64,000 nucleotides of DNA from the NCBI RefSeq assembly GCF_029168945.1, contig NC_083602.1, positions 30,615,323-30,679,322 of the forward strand. Direction: 5' to 3'. Under the pieces are notes generated by a model. The model was not told the DNA's origin and ran no database searches. It was given only the letters and a program-made list of their open reading frames with translations. The number at the start of each line of letters is the position of its first letter. Position 1 is the first letter of the stretch. The stretch is from Cannabis sativa (lineage: Eukaryota > Streptophyta > Magnoliopsida > Rosales > Cannabaceae). Both the position numbers and the translations under genes were made by a program. Positions 1-11,609 of this stretch are shown in pieces.

Positions 1-745
1 TTTTTCCACTTCTTCTTCGATTTGGGTTTAGAAGCAGAGGCAACATTTGCCTCAGGTTTGACCGTCCCATTACCATTCCCAGAATTTTGAGGCTTACTCC
101 ATTTCTTCTTGGGTCCTCCAATCAAATTTTCATATGTCTGAAGGTCATTGACTAACTCATGAAAGTCTATGTCCTTTTTATTCATGACATAATTTAATGT
201 ATAGGGAAGAAATGTTCGAGTCAGACTATTCAAGATAAGACTTACTTAAGTAGTGTGATCCATTTCAGCACCATGATCCTGGGCTTCTTGGAAATAACTT
301 GCCATGAGGAGAACATGATCACGCACGTTTTGATGGGGTTTCATCCGTGCATTGATGTACTTCTTAGTCGCGTCAAAGCGAGACTGAAGAGATGCCCTAC
401 CGAATAGCTCAGTAACTTCGTCATTACTTCAGCAGCCTTTTCAGTTTTAGAAAACCGAGTTTTAAGGGTGTCAACCATGCTGGAAAGCATGACGTATAGA
501 GCTTTGTCATTTGCTTTCTGCCAACGCTCATACTTTTCTTTCACAGCTTTAGATGCATTATCCCCCGGCACTTCAGGAGACGGCTCAGTTAACACAAACA
601 AGGCACTTTCTCCTATGAGAGCAATATTAATGTTCTCATTCCATTTAGGAAAGTTGGATCCATTTAGCTTATTTTCAGTCAACAGTGATAACATGGAATT
701 CATCATGGTTATACAGGATACTACAAAACAATAAATAGAAATCAA
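1..745 (-). pseudogene. Ty1/Copia gag (UBN2-type), partial, left-edge element
   Basis: Minus-strand retrotransposon Gag, the particle protein. The open stretch at 745-341 contains a Copia Gag N-terminus (LNGSNFPKWNENINIALIG, then the acidic/Lys-rich EKYERWQKANDKALYVMLSS), typical of the UBN2/DUF4219 family. The likely start is the ATG that gives MMNSMLSLL. The frame stops near 341, but similar sequence continues to the edge in another frame: DLQTYENLIGGPKKKWSKP and a Lys-rich tail near bases 1-20. One or more frameshifts therefore break the gene. The zinc knuckle and pol would lie beyond the left edge. The LTR and PBS of the same element are at 4347-6260. Confidence 0.75.
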
Positions 746-3700
746 TAAAAAGAAATCAATAATGGTTTAACACAAAATCAATTCAGAAATTATAAGCATA
801 TAGCATGTAGGAATGATAAGAGAAAATACAAAAAAAAAAAAAAATTCAATCCTAAATAATTTCCAAGGTTTTTCAACAAACTGATATCAGTGTCCCGTCT
901 AGGCGAGAGTCAAAGCTACCATCCATTGAATAGAGTTGTCAGCTCATCTAAAATGTTAAACATTCTAGCAACCTTTTATTCGATCAAGATTGGAATCCAG
1001 CGTTGTCCCGTTTAGGCGAGAGTCAAGGCTATTCTATCTTATGAGCTTCTACCATTGTTTCATAATTTGCAAGTCCAATATGGTCGCCACAATTAGGGTG
1101 ATCCATACCATATAAAACACTTACAAACTACTTGTCTTTCGAGATTAAACGGTGCGAAATTGCTAATGAACGTTCCTCCATTAGGGAGGATTACTCACTA
1201 AAACAAACGCGATGTAAAACCAACAATGGAGATCGAATATCTTAATAATAATAATAAAGCTCATTCTTTAAAATGTATTTTCTTTATTATTCTAATAAAA
1301 TATATTCATTAAATATCAAATTTAATTAAAATTCTAAATTAGAATTTAATTTAATATTTATAAAATTATACTTACATGGTGATTGAAATAAAATGAATTA
1401 TTTCCATCTTAGTAGTAATTTTGAAATATAAATATTAAGAAAAATTAATTTAAGTTGTATTAATTTAAATTAATTAGAAACTTAAAATAAATTTTCATGA
1501 GAATATATTTATTGTATTTTGAAAAAGAAAGTATAACTTAATTTTCGAAAATACTTAAATAATAAATACTTAGAAAAAATACTTCAAGCAAAAATATTAC
1601 CTATCTAGATTTTTCTTTGACTAATTAATTCAATTTCTAATAATATACTTTAATTCATTTATTTTAAATTAATCAATAAATGAAAAAATCATTGATTTAA
1701 GTTGGTCCAAGAATTAATTAAAATAAATAATTAATTTACAACTTAATCTATTTTTCAAGATAAATTCAAAATCATCTTGCATAATTAAAATGCAATTTCG
1801 AAATGATTAATAAAATAAAAAAAAATATACTTTGAAAATTATTTAAATTTAAGTTGAAAAATTAAATTTCAACTTAAAAATAATTTTCTATTTAATTAAG
1901 TATCATGAAAAATAAATATTTAAGTATCATGATGAAAATCAACTTAGATATTTAATTTTTCAATTTAATTAATGTATTAAATTCAAGAAATAAATAATTA
2001 AGAGTAGAGAAGGCTTAATTATTAATTTCTAGTTTAATACTAGGAAAAAATATACTTAAATAAAATTGTACCAAAATTAATTATTTAAATAATTAATTTC
2101 ACAATGTATATTATTTTCCTATTTAATATTAGAAATAATAAGTAGTCTAGAAATAACTATCTTTTTAATATCTTATTTGACTAAGTATCTTTTCAACAAA
2201 AATTTGAAAAAATATCTAATTTAAGTTGTTAGAAAAAAAAATCTAGAACTTAAATATTTTCAAATTTAAATTTAATTAAATATCAAAAATTAAGTTGTAA
2301 CCACTTAATTTGAAAAATATTCCATTTTAAGTTTAAAACTAACTTAAAAAATATCTTAAGAATCTTTAATAACTAATGCCTAGAATTCCTCAACTTAATT
2401 TTAAATTTAAATAAAATATTCAAATTTAAGTTAGATGTGAAAAATCAGTTGATATAACTAATTTATAACTTAAATAGGAATATTTAATTAAATAAGCTCC
2501 AGAAAGAATCTAGTTAGTTAAAATTCTTTATTTAATTAAATACAAGAAAAATACAAATAGTTTGTCGAGAAATAATATCTAAAACTAAAAGTGTTTTTCT
2601 TAAAATTAACTTTAAAATATTAAAATGAAAATAAATTTTCATATAATTATGTTGCTAATTCAATTTTATTAGGTTAAACTAATTTAATTAACCTAGCACA
2701 GTTATTCAAATCAAGCAAATGGGCCTTCACAATTGGGGTAGTTCATGTGAGGGGGAGCTAGGTTCAGTATGTCGTACCCACTTCTATTGGCTCCCAACTC
2801 TCACACAAGGCCCAAAAGAGAGGAATTTAACCTTAAAATAAATAACTGTTATTAATTGAATGGGTCCAATAACTAAATGGACCTTAAATAAAATCTATCA
2901 TGGTGTGACATTTTATTTACAACAACCTATATGCATCTATATAATAAAATAAACATATAGGCTCACACAGGCACACATTTGGATGGATCCTATCATGTTG
3001 CTAGGTCATACACAGATGAAAGAAGATTGTAAAATTTACCTGTTACAAATTATTTACTTGACAAAGGGAGCCATGAGTTAAAATCAGATCATTGGATCTG
3101 TCAACAAGTTAACCACGGCTATTTGCAATCAAGCAATAATAGGTTTTAAAATCTTACAAACAAGCTAAAACACATACTCCTGCAACAAGGTTAGCTGGAT
3201 AGTTGGATGTGGGATTTATTTAATTTTAAATAAATAAATTTCGAAAAATAATAAAAAAAAATTAATTTTCGAAAAATTTAAATAAAAATATATAATTTAA
3301 TTTCGAAATTATTAATAATAATAATATTTAAAATTAAACCTACAATTTTAAAAAATTAGGTTTCAACTAACCTAAATATCATTTCAAAATTTGCTAACTA
3401 CTTTTAAAAATTAAATGTTATTTTATAAATAAAAATTAAATAAAAAATTAAAAAAGATAAATAAATATATTTTTCAGATTTTATGATTTAATTTAAATAA
3501 ATAAAATAACAAAATTTAAAAGTTAGCAAAATATCTTACATCTATTTAAAATATCATGATTATAGTTATCTTATTTTAAATTTAAATAAGGTCAAATTAT
3601 TTTAAAAAAAATATTTAATTAAAAAATTTAATATCTGACCTTAAATTTAAAAATAAGATAAGATATAATCAAATTTAAAAATAAGATAGATAATTAAGCA

Positions 3701-4346
3701 AAAAAGATAGATATTCACTATTTTCAAATTCAAATTACACTAATATCATGAATTAAATTAAAAAAATATATATTAATTAATTTAATTATGATGATTAGAA
3801 TTGAAATAAGAATAGTAAATGTCTAAATACAAAACTACACAAAAAATTGGAAGTTAAATCCATGAAAAAGCATGAAAAAACGAAGAAAAACGAAAAAAAT
3901 GCGACCTGTACGGACAGTATGCTGTGTGCATACTGTCCGCGCGCGCTCAAAGGGTTGCATGGGTGAGGAATCACGGCGCAGGGGGAAACCTACATGATTT
4001 CCGCGCGCGGATGGGGGCTTCAGACAGGCGCTCGTCGAGCAGCTTGTCTGAATGCGTGTTGTCCGCGCGCGTGGCCCTGTTGCACGATCCTGATTTTTTC
4101 CGAAACTTCAAAAAATCTTAACTAATTCAAATTAAATCGAAATTGAGTTCTGTAAAAAAGTAACTTGCTTAATTTTTTCCATAATATCCAATAAAAATAA
4201 TTCCAGAAACAAAATTTTAATTATTTTTCACGAAAATTCACAAACATCAATCAATCATCAAATAACACTCAATACAACATGAAACCATCCAAATAACAAA
4301 CAATCGTTTTAAAGTCCAAATTTCTTGCAAGCAAATCAATTACCAT
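746..4346 (-). other. Long AT-rich 5' leader of the left-edge Copia element
   Basis: About 3.6 kb lie between the gag start and the PBS, with no convincing ORF. The stretch is extremely AT-rich, with many TTAATTT/AAATTTAA runs. Two exceptions stand out: a patch near 2700-2820 and a GC-rich island at 3901-4100. A short phrase (gtcccgt.taggcgagagtcaa) occurs twice, near 894 and 1004. Most plant Copia leaders are far shorter, so this may be a non-autonomous-style leader or may contain decayed insertions. Confidence 0.5.
3901..4100. other. GC-rich structured island in the retrotransposon leader
   Basis: A 200-bp block rich in CpG sits inside very AT-rich sequence. It contains a 12-bp perfect stem with a 5-base loop (3911-3939), the string CCGCGCGCG three times (about 3936, 4000 and 4061), and a second self-complementary pair CAGACA/TGTCTG (about 4021-4050). 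It lies about 250 bp downstream of the PBS in element sense (minus strand). A role in packaging, dimerisation or transcription is inference only. Confidence 0.45.
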
Positions 4347-4359
4347 GGCTCTGAGGCCA
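4347..4359 (-). other. Primer binding site (tRNA-iMet-like), minus-strand Copia
   Basis: On the minus strand the bases two nucleotides after the LTR end read TGGCCTCAGAGCC. This matches the plant Copia PBS complementary to initiator tRNA-Met (TGGTATCAGAGCC) except at two positions. It fixes the element orientation and the inner LTR boundary. Confidence 0.7.
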
Positions 4360-4361
4360 GT

Positions 4362-6260
4362 TGTTGGAATTTATTTTATCAGGATCTTAGATCTACTCAC
4401 AAGTATGTTGTTTAACACCCTAAATATGAACTTTCTAAAACGATAAATAAACACATATAAAGTTAAGAAAACCTTACATTGATGCAGCGGAATTAATGTC
4501 TCCTTCCACTCAGATCTCTAACCCTTGTATCCTTTCTGTCGCAGAGTATTATCAAGATCTGAGCCCGAATGTCCTTCTCTTTGTGTGTGATCCTTCACAG
4601 TCTTCCAATCTATGATTGAGTTACCACTTGCTGTGTGTGGGCACTTACTCTATCACTAAGGTTCGAAATTTATGAAGAAGAAAAGAGAGAGAATAGGTTC
4701 GGCCAAAGAAGAGAAAGAGAAGGCTCAGTTTTTCTGAAGAGAGAATTTTCTGACAGAAAAGGTTATTCAAAGTTATGAAAAAGTTATGTTTGACTGAGCC
4801 ATCACTTTCTATTTATAGGCAACTATTCGGTTTAGGTTAGGAATTATTTGGCATTAAAATAATGAAAATATCAATTTGAAAATCCACTTTAAGTGGCCAG
4901 CCATGGTGTGTGTAATGGGCCCCACTTGGTTTTGCAGTTTTCACAAATTTTATTTCTATTTTCTCAAAAACGCCAATTTTCCAATTCTAACCATTTAAAT
5001 GCCAAAACTAATTATTTAATAACTAAAATAGATTATTAAATAATAGTGTCATTTAATTTACTTATTAATTAGACATATAAAGTCTATTAATAAATAAATA
5101 AACCTAGAATCTCTTTTCTTTACAATTTCGCCCCTGCTTAGTGAAAATTCACAAATTAGACATAGTCTAACTTTAGAATTATAATTGATTAATCACAAAT
5201 CAATTATTGAGTCTTACAAGCAGTATGTTCTCAACTAGAATGGGAACCATGGATCTATATGCTGAGCTTCCAATAAGTGAACCGAATTTACTAAGTAAAT
5301 TCCTACTTATTAATTCTTCGTTGAATCCACTCTTAGAACTTAGAATTGCACTCTCAGACTTATATAGAACATATTATATGTTCCACGATATAGATATGCT
5401 ATCTCATTTAACCATTGTTATAATCTTATTGTGATCAAAGATCCTCTATATAGATGATTTACATCGAGATGGGATAATTTTACCGATCTCACCCCTCAAT
5501 GTATTTTGCCCCTTAAAACACTTAGCTACCTGTAAATGATGTTTAGTGATCTAAGAATTAGTCACTTAAACAAGAGCTCATCCATTTACATCTATTTAGC
5601 TAAGCTTGAAGGGAATCATCACTTAACTTTTATACACCAGTAGAAGCTATAGATTCTATATTTATGTTCAGCACTCCCACTCAATCATACTATCATGTTC
5701 CCAAAATATACGTATCACCCTGACCCAAAAGTAGGCTTAACTAATAAATCAAAGAACATGAATAGTACTCCTGAGTTGAGCCTAAGCATATCAGGATTTA
5801 GATTCTTTTAATCTTAAGATCAACTACTGATATTGACTTGGAAAGATATAACAGTAAGTTTGTAATATCTTAACTAAGTTGCAATATCAATCCAGTCCAA
5901 CGTATACTCCATACATTCGAAACTAGTATACTTTACTAATGTCCTGGAAAGAACATAACACTTACTCCAAGTGGAAGTACACATCATCGCTGATTATCAC
6001 ATTAGTGTAAATCCAAAACACTGATGAAATAGGGACTTAGTCTTCTGATTCATATGATCACAATCACATTCTACTGTGTTGACGATACTGTAATTGTGAA
6101 TAAACATATGATCTGGATTTAACTGATTTTGTGTGTAAATGTAATAAACATATTAAACCATTAGCATGTAAAATTCATGCAACCATAAATCACTTCAAAT
6201 TTCTTATATTGATTACTAATCAGATTGTAAAGAGATTTATTTAAGGCATAAAACCCAACA
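4362..6260 (-). mobile_element. LTR (5' LTR of the left-edge Copia element)
   Basis: A 1,899-bp LTR bounded by TGTTGG and CCAACA. It is the reverse-complement relative of the LTRs at 8311-10183 and 44962-46831, and is in the same orientation as those at 14472-16459 and 44592-48353. A PBS adjoins its inner end at 4359. A TATA-like CTATTTATAG (reverse complement CTATAAATAG) near 4808-4817 is a probable promoter element reading leftward. The other LTR of the element is outside the window, so its TSD cannot be tested. Confidence 0.85.
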
Positions 6261-6261
6261 A

Positions 6262-6405
6262 AAACAGTTATAAAAAAAGGCTGCTACTCCTGGTGATACA
6301 CCAAAAGGAAAATGCTTATATTGCAATGAAAAGGGACACTGGAAACCCCAATGTCCTAAATTTCTAGCAAAGAAACAAGGTATTTCTTTTCCTGTAAACT
6401 GATGT
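6262..6405 (+). pseudogene. Copia gag zinc-knuckle fragment
   Basis: This encodes a textbook retroviral-type CCHC knuckle, TPKGKCLYCNEKGHWKPQCPK (CX2CX4HX4C), followed by FLAKKQG and a stop. A stop at 6271 lies just upstream in the same frame. It belongs to the C-terminal part of a Copia Gag, where the knuckle binds genomic RNA. The coding sequence starts right against the outer end of the minus-strand LTR (6260). That LTR element has therefore either inserted into this gag or been inverted relative to it. Confidence 0.8.
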
Positions 6406-8310
6406 GTTTTAGTGAATTATTATCCACTTGGATTATTAATTCTCGACCTACTAACCATGTTTATTTTTTTTTCTTCTTATTACAGCTCCAGCTGCTTGAA
6501 CTCGGATGCTATCTTAGCGAGTTGAATCGGATGGTTGGACAGAAGGGTGGAGATAGTCCAAGATGCAGATGAAGCTCAAAATTTTATTATTATTTTTTGA
6601 ATTAATTGTTTTAGTTTCAAAACAATTTGGATTTCAATTATTAGTTTTGGATTTTATTCCCTATTTTTCATATTATTGCAGACAATTCCTTTAATTTTGG
6701 AAAATTTTATAATAAAGTTTTCTATTTTGGAAATAAATTGCATTTATGAAATGAGCTTCATTTACTTTATCTTGTGTATGTCAATACCAATAATATTTAT
6801 ATGTTTTAATGATGGTATGTGTAAGTGTTTTTATTATTAATACAAATTCTATAGTATCTTCAACTCTCCAAAGAGTTAATACAACATAAACACTTAGAAT
6901 TTCTTTCCTATGTTTATGAATAATTGTTAATTCTAAAACAATTATTAAGAATTTGTTTAATAGAAAGATCTTTTGATCTGATAGGGGTGGAAAAGTTAAG
7001 AATAATATGCAGTTCAACGATCTTTTATATCTATTGAACTCTAGATTATGTTCATAACTCCACATGATCTCTATAACACTTAGAGAACCTTGATCTCTAT
7101 ACACTTAGGGGTGGATCATAATCTCTATACACTTAGGAGTGGACTATACTACTGAAATATGTAGTTCATTTTGAACTCTGGACTATATTCAATATACCAC
7201 AGTACTCTTTGTCACATATTTTTTTTCAAACATGGATGTAATATAATGAATTAGCAATTATCAGAATAAATTCTTGATCTTTATTTATGTTCCAGTTTAT
7301 ATTTACTGTTGTAATAGAAGTTGATACCAATAAAGTTCTTTGACAATGTATCACACTACCTTAATTGAGTGGGAGAATTTTAAAATTATTTACCCATCTT
7401 CATTTGGTTGACACTTGGGATAGGAACTTAAGAACACTATTGAGAAAGTAAATCTAACCATTCATATAGATAGAAATAACTTATCGAAATTATGAGAATA
7501 AGATAGTTGAGTTCTTGCATAGTCTATTCGAATGACTTGGGCAAAAATTCCTAATCCTCATAAAATTTTATGGTATCTCAATTTGATTACTTAATCTCTA
7601 GTAAGTATTTTACACTTCATTTAATATACTAGATTGTTATGTTGATGACTTAGTTTTAAAGGAACTTACAATTTCAGACTAAGATAATATGTCACAACTA
7701 GATATCCCTCAAAACAATAGTAAGAGGTTAAATGTACTTTTATGTATAATTTAACCAGACACGTGCTGTTGAGTTGGAGCTATCTGAGATGTCATCAAAC
7801 AAGGAACATTAAGGGACAGTCAAGAAAGATTTATGAAAGTGACCTATGTGTTAGATAATAAGGATGTATATATTAGTAGTCCTTATGTCTACACCAACTC
7901 ATAAAGAATTCGAGATGGTGGTTACTCTGGGGGTGGAGGAGTTATTCTAAAAGAGTGTAAAAACTCATCTATAATAATTCAAGCTCCATCAGTGAAGATA
8001 TATAACTTTGTAAATTCGAAATTACCAAAAAGTTATTCAACTGAAGAAAATTCTACACTGTATTATCTCTATATCATTCTTAAAAAAAAAAAAGAGATAG
8101 TCTTCTGATTATTCAGATGTACTTTATAAGCAATAAGAATTTCAGTATCCCTTGATGAGTAATGCATATAGTAAAGGATGTTGCATAATGTTTTATGAAC
8201 ATGGTTTCAGAAATTTGGGTTGAGTCAAATATACTACACTTGATACATAGATCAAGACAATAGATTGATTGGAATGCATAACTTTTTTTATGTTAGTGCA
8301 AGTGGGAGTT
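6406..8310 (+). mobile_element. Degenerate interior of plus-strand Copia derivative, with PPT
   Basis: No integrase, RT or RNase H motif is recognisable here, so the element is non-autonomous or deeply decayed. A purine-rich tract (AAGTGGGAG, 8300-8308) immediately before the LTR start is the expected polypurine tract. A local tandem repeat near 7092-7143 repeats ATCTCTATACACTTAGG with small changes. Confidence 0.55.
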
Positions 8311-10183
8311 TGTTGGGATTTTATGCCCTAAATAAAACCCATTACAATCTAATCTGATTTGTTATCAATAAAAGATTAGAAGTCATTTATGTTTACATGT
8401 TAATTTCATGTTTATGGTTTAATATATATATATACAAAATCTGTTAAGTCCAGAACATATAGTTATTTACAATTACAGTGATGTCAACACAGTGGAATGT
8501 GATTGTGATTATATGCTTCGAAAGACAAAGTCCCTGTTTCATCAGTGTATTGGATTTACACTGATATGATAATCAGCGATGAAGTGTACTTACACTTTGC
8601 ATAAGTGTTATGTTCTTTCCAGAACATTGGCAAAGTATACTAGCTTCGAATGTATGGAGTATACATTAGACTGGATCGATATTGATCTTGGTTAAGATGT
8701 TATAATACTGACCGTTGTATCTTTCCAAGTCAATATCACTAGTTGATCTTAGATCAAAAGATCTTAATCCTGATATGCTTACGCTTAATCTCAGGAGTGT
8801 TATTCATGTTCTTTGATTTGTTAGTTAAGCCTACTTTTGGGTTAGGGTGATACGTACATTTTGGCAACATGATAGTATGATTGAGTGGGAGCGCTAAACA
8901 TATATATGGAATTTATACCTTCTATAGGTATTTAGAAGTTAAATGATGATTTCCTTCGAGCTTGGCTAAATAGATGTAAATGGAAGAGCTCTTGTTTCAG
9001 TGATTATATTTTAGCTCACTAAAACATCATTTACAGGTAGCTAAGTGTTTTAAGGATCAAAATACATTGAGGGGTGAAACGATAAATTTATCCCTACTCG
9101 GTGTAAATCATCTATATAGAGGATCTTTGATTATTGAGATTATAACGATGGTTACATGCGATAGCGTATCTATATGGTGGAACATATAGAGCGTTCTATA
9201 TGACTGAGAGTGCAAATCCAAGTTCTAAGAGTGGATGCAACAAGAAACTAATGAGTTAGGAAATTTACTTGGTAAATTTTTGTTCAGCTTATTGGAAGCT
9301 CAGTAATATAGGCCCATGGTCCCCATTCTAGTTGAGACCATACTGCTTGTAAGAATCAGATAATTGATTCTAATTAATCAATTTTAATTCTAAAATTAGA
9401 CTATGTCTAGTTTATGAATTTTCACTAAGCAAGGGCAAAATTGTGAAGAAAAGAGATTCTAGGTTTTATTTATTAATTGGAAGACTTTATTATGTCTAAC
9501 TAATAATTATATTAAATGATAATATTATTTAATAATTTATTTATTAATAATTAGTTTTGGCATTTAAATGGTTAGAATTGGAAAATTGGCGTTTTTGAGA
9601 TAATAGAAATAAAAATTGTCAAAATTGCAAAATACCAAGTGGGGCCTATTAACACTATGGCCAGCCACTTGTTGTGATTTTCCAATTAATATTTTCATTG
9701 TTTTAATGCCAAGTAATTACTAACCTAAACCTAGTGGTTACCTATAAATAGATAGTGATGGCTCACACTTAACAAGATATTGAAAATCAGAAATTTCGCC
9801 TTCAGAAAAATTTGAGCCTCCTATCCTATAGACTATAGCCGAACCTCTCTCTCCTTTTTTTCTTCTTCAAATTTTCGAAACCTTGAGTGATAGAGTGAGT
9901 GCCCACACACATCAAGTGGTATCTCAATCATAGTCTGGAAGATTGTGAAGAATCCAAACTGAAGAGAAGGACATTCGGACTCAGATCTTGGTGATACTCT
10001 GCGGCAGAAAGGATACAAGGGTTAGAGATCTGAGTGGAAGGAGACATATTATTCCGCTGCACCCAATGTAAGGTTTTCCTAAACTTTATATGTGTTTATT
10101 TCATTATTTTAGAAATTCATGTTAGGATGTTAATGAAACATACTTGTTAGTAAATCTAGATCCTGGTAAAACATATTCCAACA
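8311..10183 (+). mobile_element. LTR (3' LTR of plus-strand Copia derivative)
   Basis: A 1,873-bp LTR beginning TGTTGGG and ending CCAACA, preceded by a PPT, so it is a 3' LTR in plus orientation. A TATA box, TATAAATA, is at 9743-9750. The outside flank (10184 onward) is the middle of a minus-strand Gypsy gag, so this element inserted into that older element. It is inverted relative to the LTR at 4362-6260. Confidence 0.85.
9743..9750 (+). promoter_or_regulatory. TATA box in LTR
   Basis: TATAAATA in the context CCTATAAATAG, about 440 bp before the LTR end. It is conserved in the related LTRs (near 46396 in plus orientation). It is the likely core promoter of the element. Confidence 0.5.
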
Positions 10184-10888
10184 GGGCTAGCCTTTGCATC
10201 TGCCTGAGTTAAAACGTACAGCCTTGATCGAGTGGGTTTTGCAACAGTCTTCTGTTCTTCTTTCTTAAGTTGTGGACCGTCTCTTTTATAGTGCCCTGAT
10301 AAACCCTTGGGCTTGACACTCTCCCAGATCATGCTTTTTACAACCAGGGTATTCTAGGTAAGTGTATCTTGTTTCGAAACCACCCAGACAGTTACCTCTT
10401 CCCTGGTTCCCTCAGAACCTCTTATTCTGACCTAAGCCATCGGGTGTAGTTGGTGCCTTCCTTTTCTGATCAGTGGTCAAGCCACTACCACCCCTATGAT
10501 AAGTAGAGGTAGGAGGTGTATGAGCCCCACCAACAACATAAGTCCCTTGAGACTCCTGAGTGCACTCTACTGCGCCCTCAGCTCGCAATGCCTTTCCGAC
10601 CATATCGGCATATGTGGTGTTGTCATTAGTGGTAATCATAAGATCATGTTTTATCTTAAAATTCAATCCGTCCAGCTATTTTTCTTTCTTACTGAAATCA
10701 GTTGGCACAATTCCCGAGGCCAATCTTGCCAATCGATCAAATTGAGTCGTGTATTCGGTAACACTCATATTTTCCTTTTGGGTCAGCTGGATAAATTCTT
10801 TTCCTTTAAGGTCCTCTCCACAATCAAGGCCATCAAGTAAAATAAAGCAATGTAAGAAAACAATATGCAACAATAAAAATAAAGGCAA
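10184..10888 (-). pseudogene. Ty3/Gypsy gag fragment (Retrotrans_gag)
   Basis: Minus-strand Gag of a Gypsy retrotransposon, broken into two overlapping frames. The upstream part carries EFIQLTQKENMSVTEYTTQF and FDRLARLASGIVPTDF. The next frame continues with LNFKIKHDLMITT and then a basic, Gly-rich linker. These match the C-terminal half of the plant Retrotrans_gag domain. Toward 10190 the sequence resembles a knuckle plus Lys-rich tail with stops. It is truncated at 10184 by the Copia-family LTR, and its N-terminal part is missing beyond about 10825. Confidence 0.75.
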
Positions 10889-11011
10889 AGAAGTTAGACC
10901 TTACTCCTATTGCCTACTATTTCATAGCCTGAGCTAGAGTAAATGCCTCGCTGTAACTGCGGATTGCCCACTTCTCTGAGGTTAGCTCAATTGCACTGCC
11001 TGCCAATTAAT

Positions 11012-11305
11012 CTAGAGTTTTGCAGCGAAAGGTGCTACTTCTCTCCCAACCTTGGGCACCATTCTCCTTTTTAGGGCCACGGTGTCTATCATCGGCCCTC
11101 CTTCAATTATAGTGTGAATGCCCTTGGAGGTCTTAGCCCTCTTTACTGTGGAAAGGTTTTCAATCGTCTTTTGAAGAGCAGTCCTTTTCTTCTCACAGCG
11201 CTTCCTCAAAATGTTTTTGGCCTCTCCTACCTTCTTTAAGATCTCATGGTCAAGGCGAGTAGGCTTCAGTGGAAACTTGAAGCCCAAAGATGGGATCCTG
11301 GCCAA
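11012..11305 (-). pseudogene. Basic, Lys/Arg-rich retrotransposon protein fragment
   Basis: A minus-strand open frame of about 97 codons with a Lys/Arg-rich centre (ILRKRCEKKRTALQKTIENL), which is likely coiled coil. I do not recognise a catalytic motif. It lies downstream of, and in the same orientation as, the gypsy-type transposon protein at 11610-13275. It probably belongs to that element's long C-terminal region. It is not an independent gene. Confidence 0.35.
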
Positions 11306-11382
11306 GGAAATGACAAGCCTAAATGGCTAACTAGAAGTAGACAGTTAGCCCCCTAAAGGAGAGATGGCTCCTGATTAAGAGT

Positions 11383-11550
11383 GTTGCTATTGATGTTATT
11401 ATCGTTGTTGTTGGTGGTGTTGTTGTTGTTGCTACTAGAATTATTATTGCTCTTGTTGTTGGTGTTGTTGTTGTTGCTATTGCTTGTTGTTGTTGTTGGT
11501 TCTGTTACTGCTGTTGTTGGTTTCGTTGTTATTGTTGTTGGTTAGTTGTG
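11383..11550. repeat. (GTT)n-rich imperfect trinucleotide repeat
   Basis: About 170 bp of interrupted GTT/GTG/GCT triplets (for example ttgttgttggtggtgttg). It sits between two fragments of the minus-strand transposon protein. Read on the minus strand it would give Asn/Thr/Gln-rich low-complexity sequence. Confidence 0.75.
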
Positions 11551-11609
11551 TTTGATGATGATGGATCTGGTAGTGTTAGAGTAATGGTTCTTCGAAGATC
11601 ACCATCCCC

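Noticed and set aside
468..734. Plus-strand open frame opposite the Copia gag
   Set aside because: It is the antisense shadow of the gag coding strand and has no domain of its own.
3924..4121. Short Arg/Ser-rich open frame over the GC-rich island
   Set aside because: Low stop density there follows from GC content. The leader is in minus sense and the frame has no homology I recognise.
5207..5434. 75-codon frame repeated almost identically at 15406-15633
   Set aside because: It lies inside the LTR in both places, so the conservation is from LTR copying, not selection on a protein.
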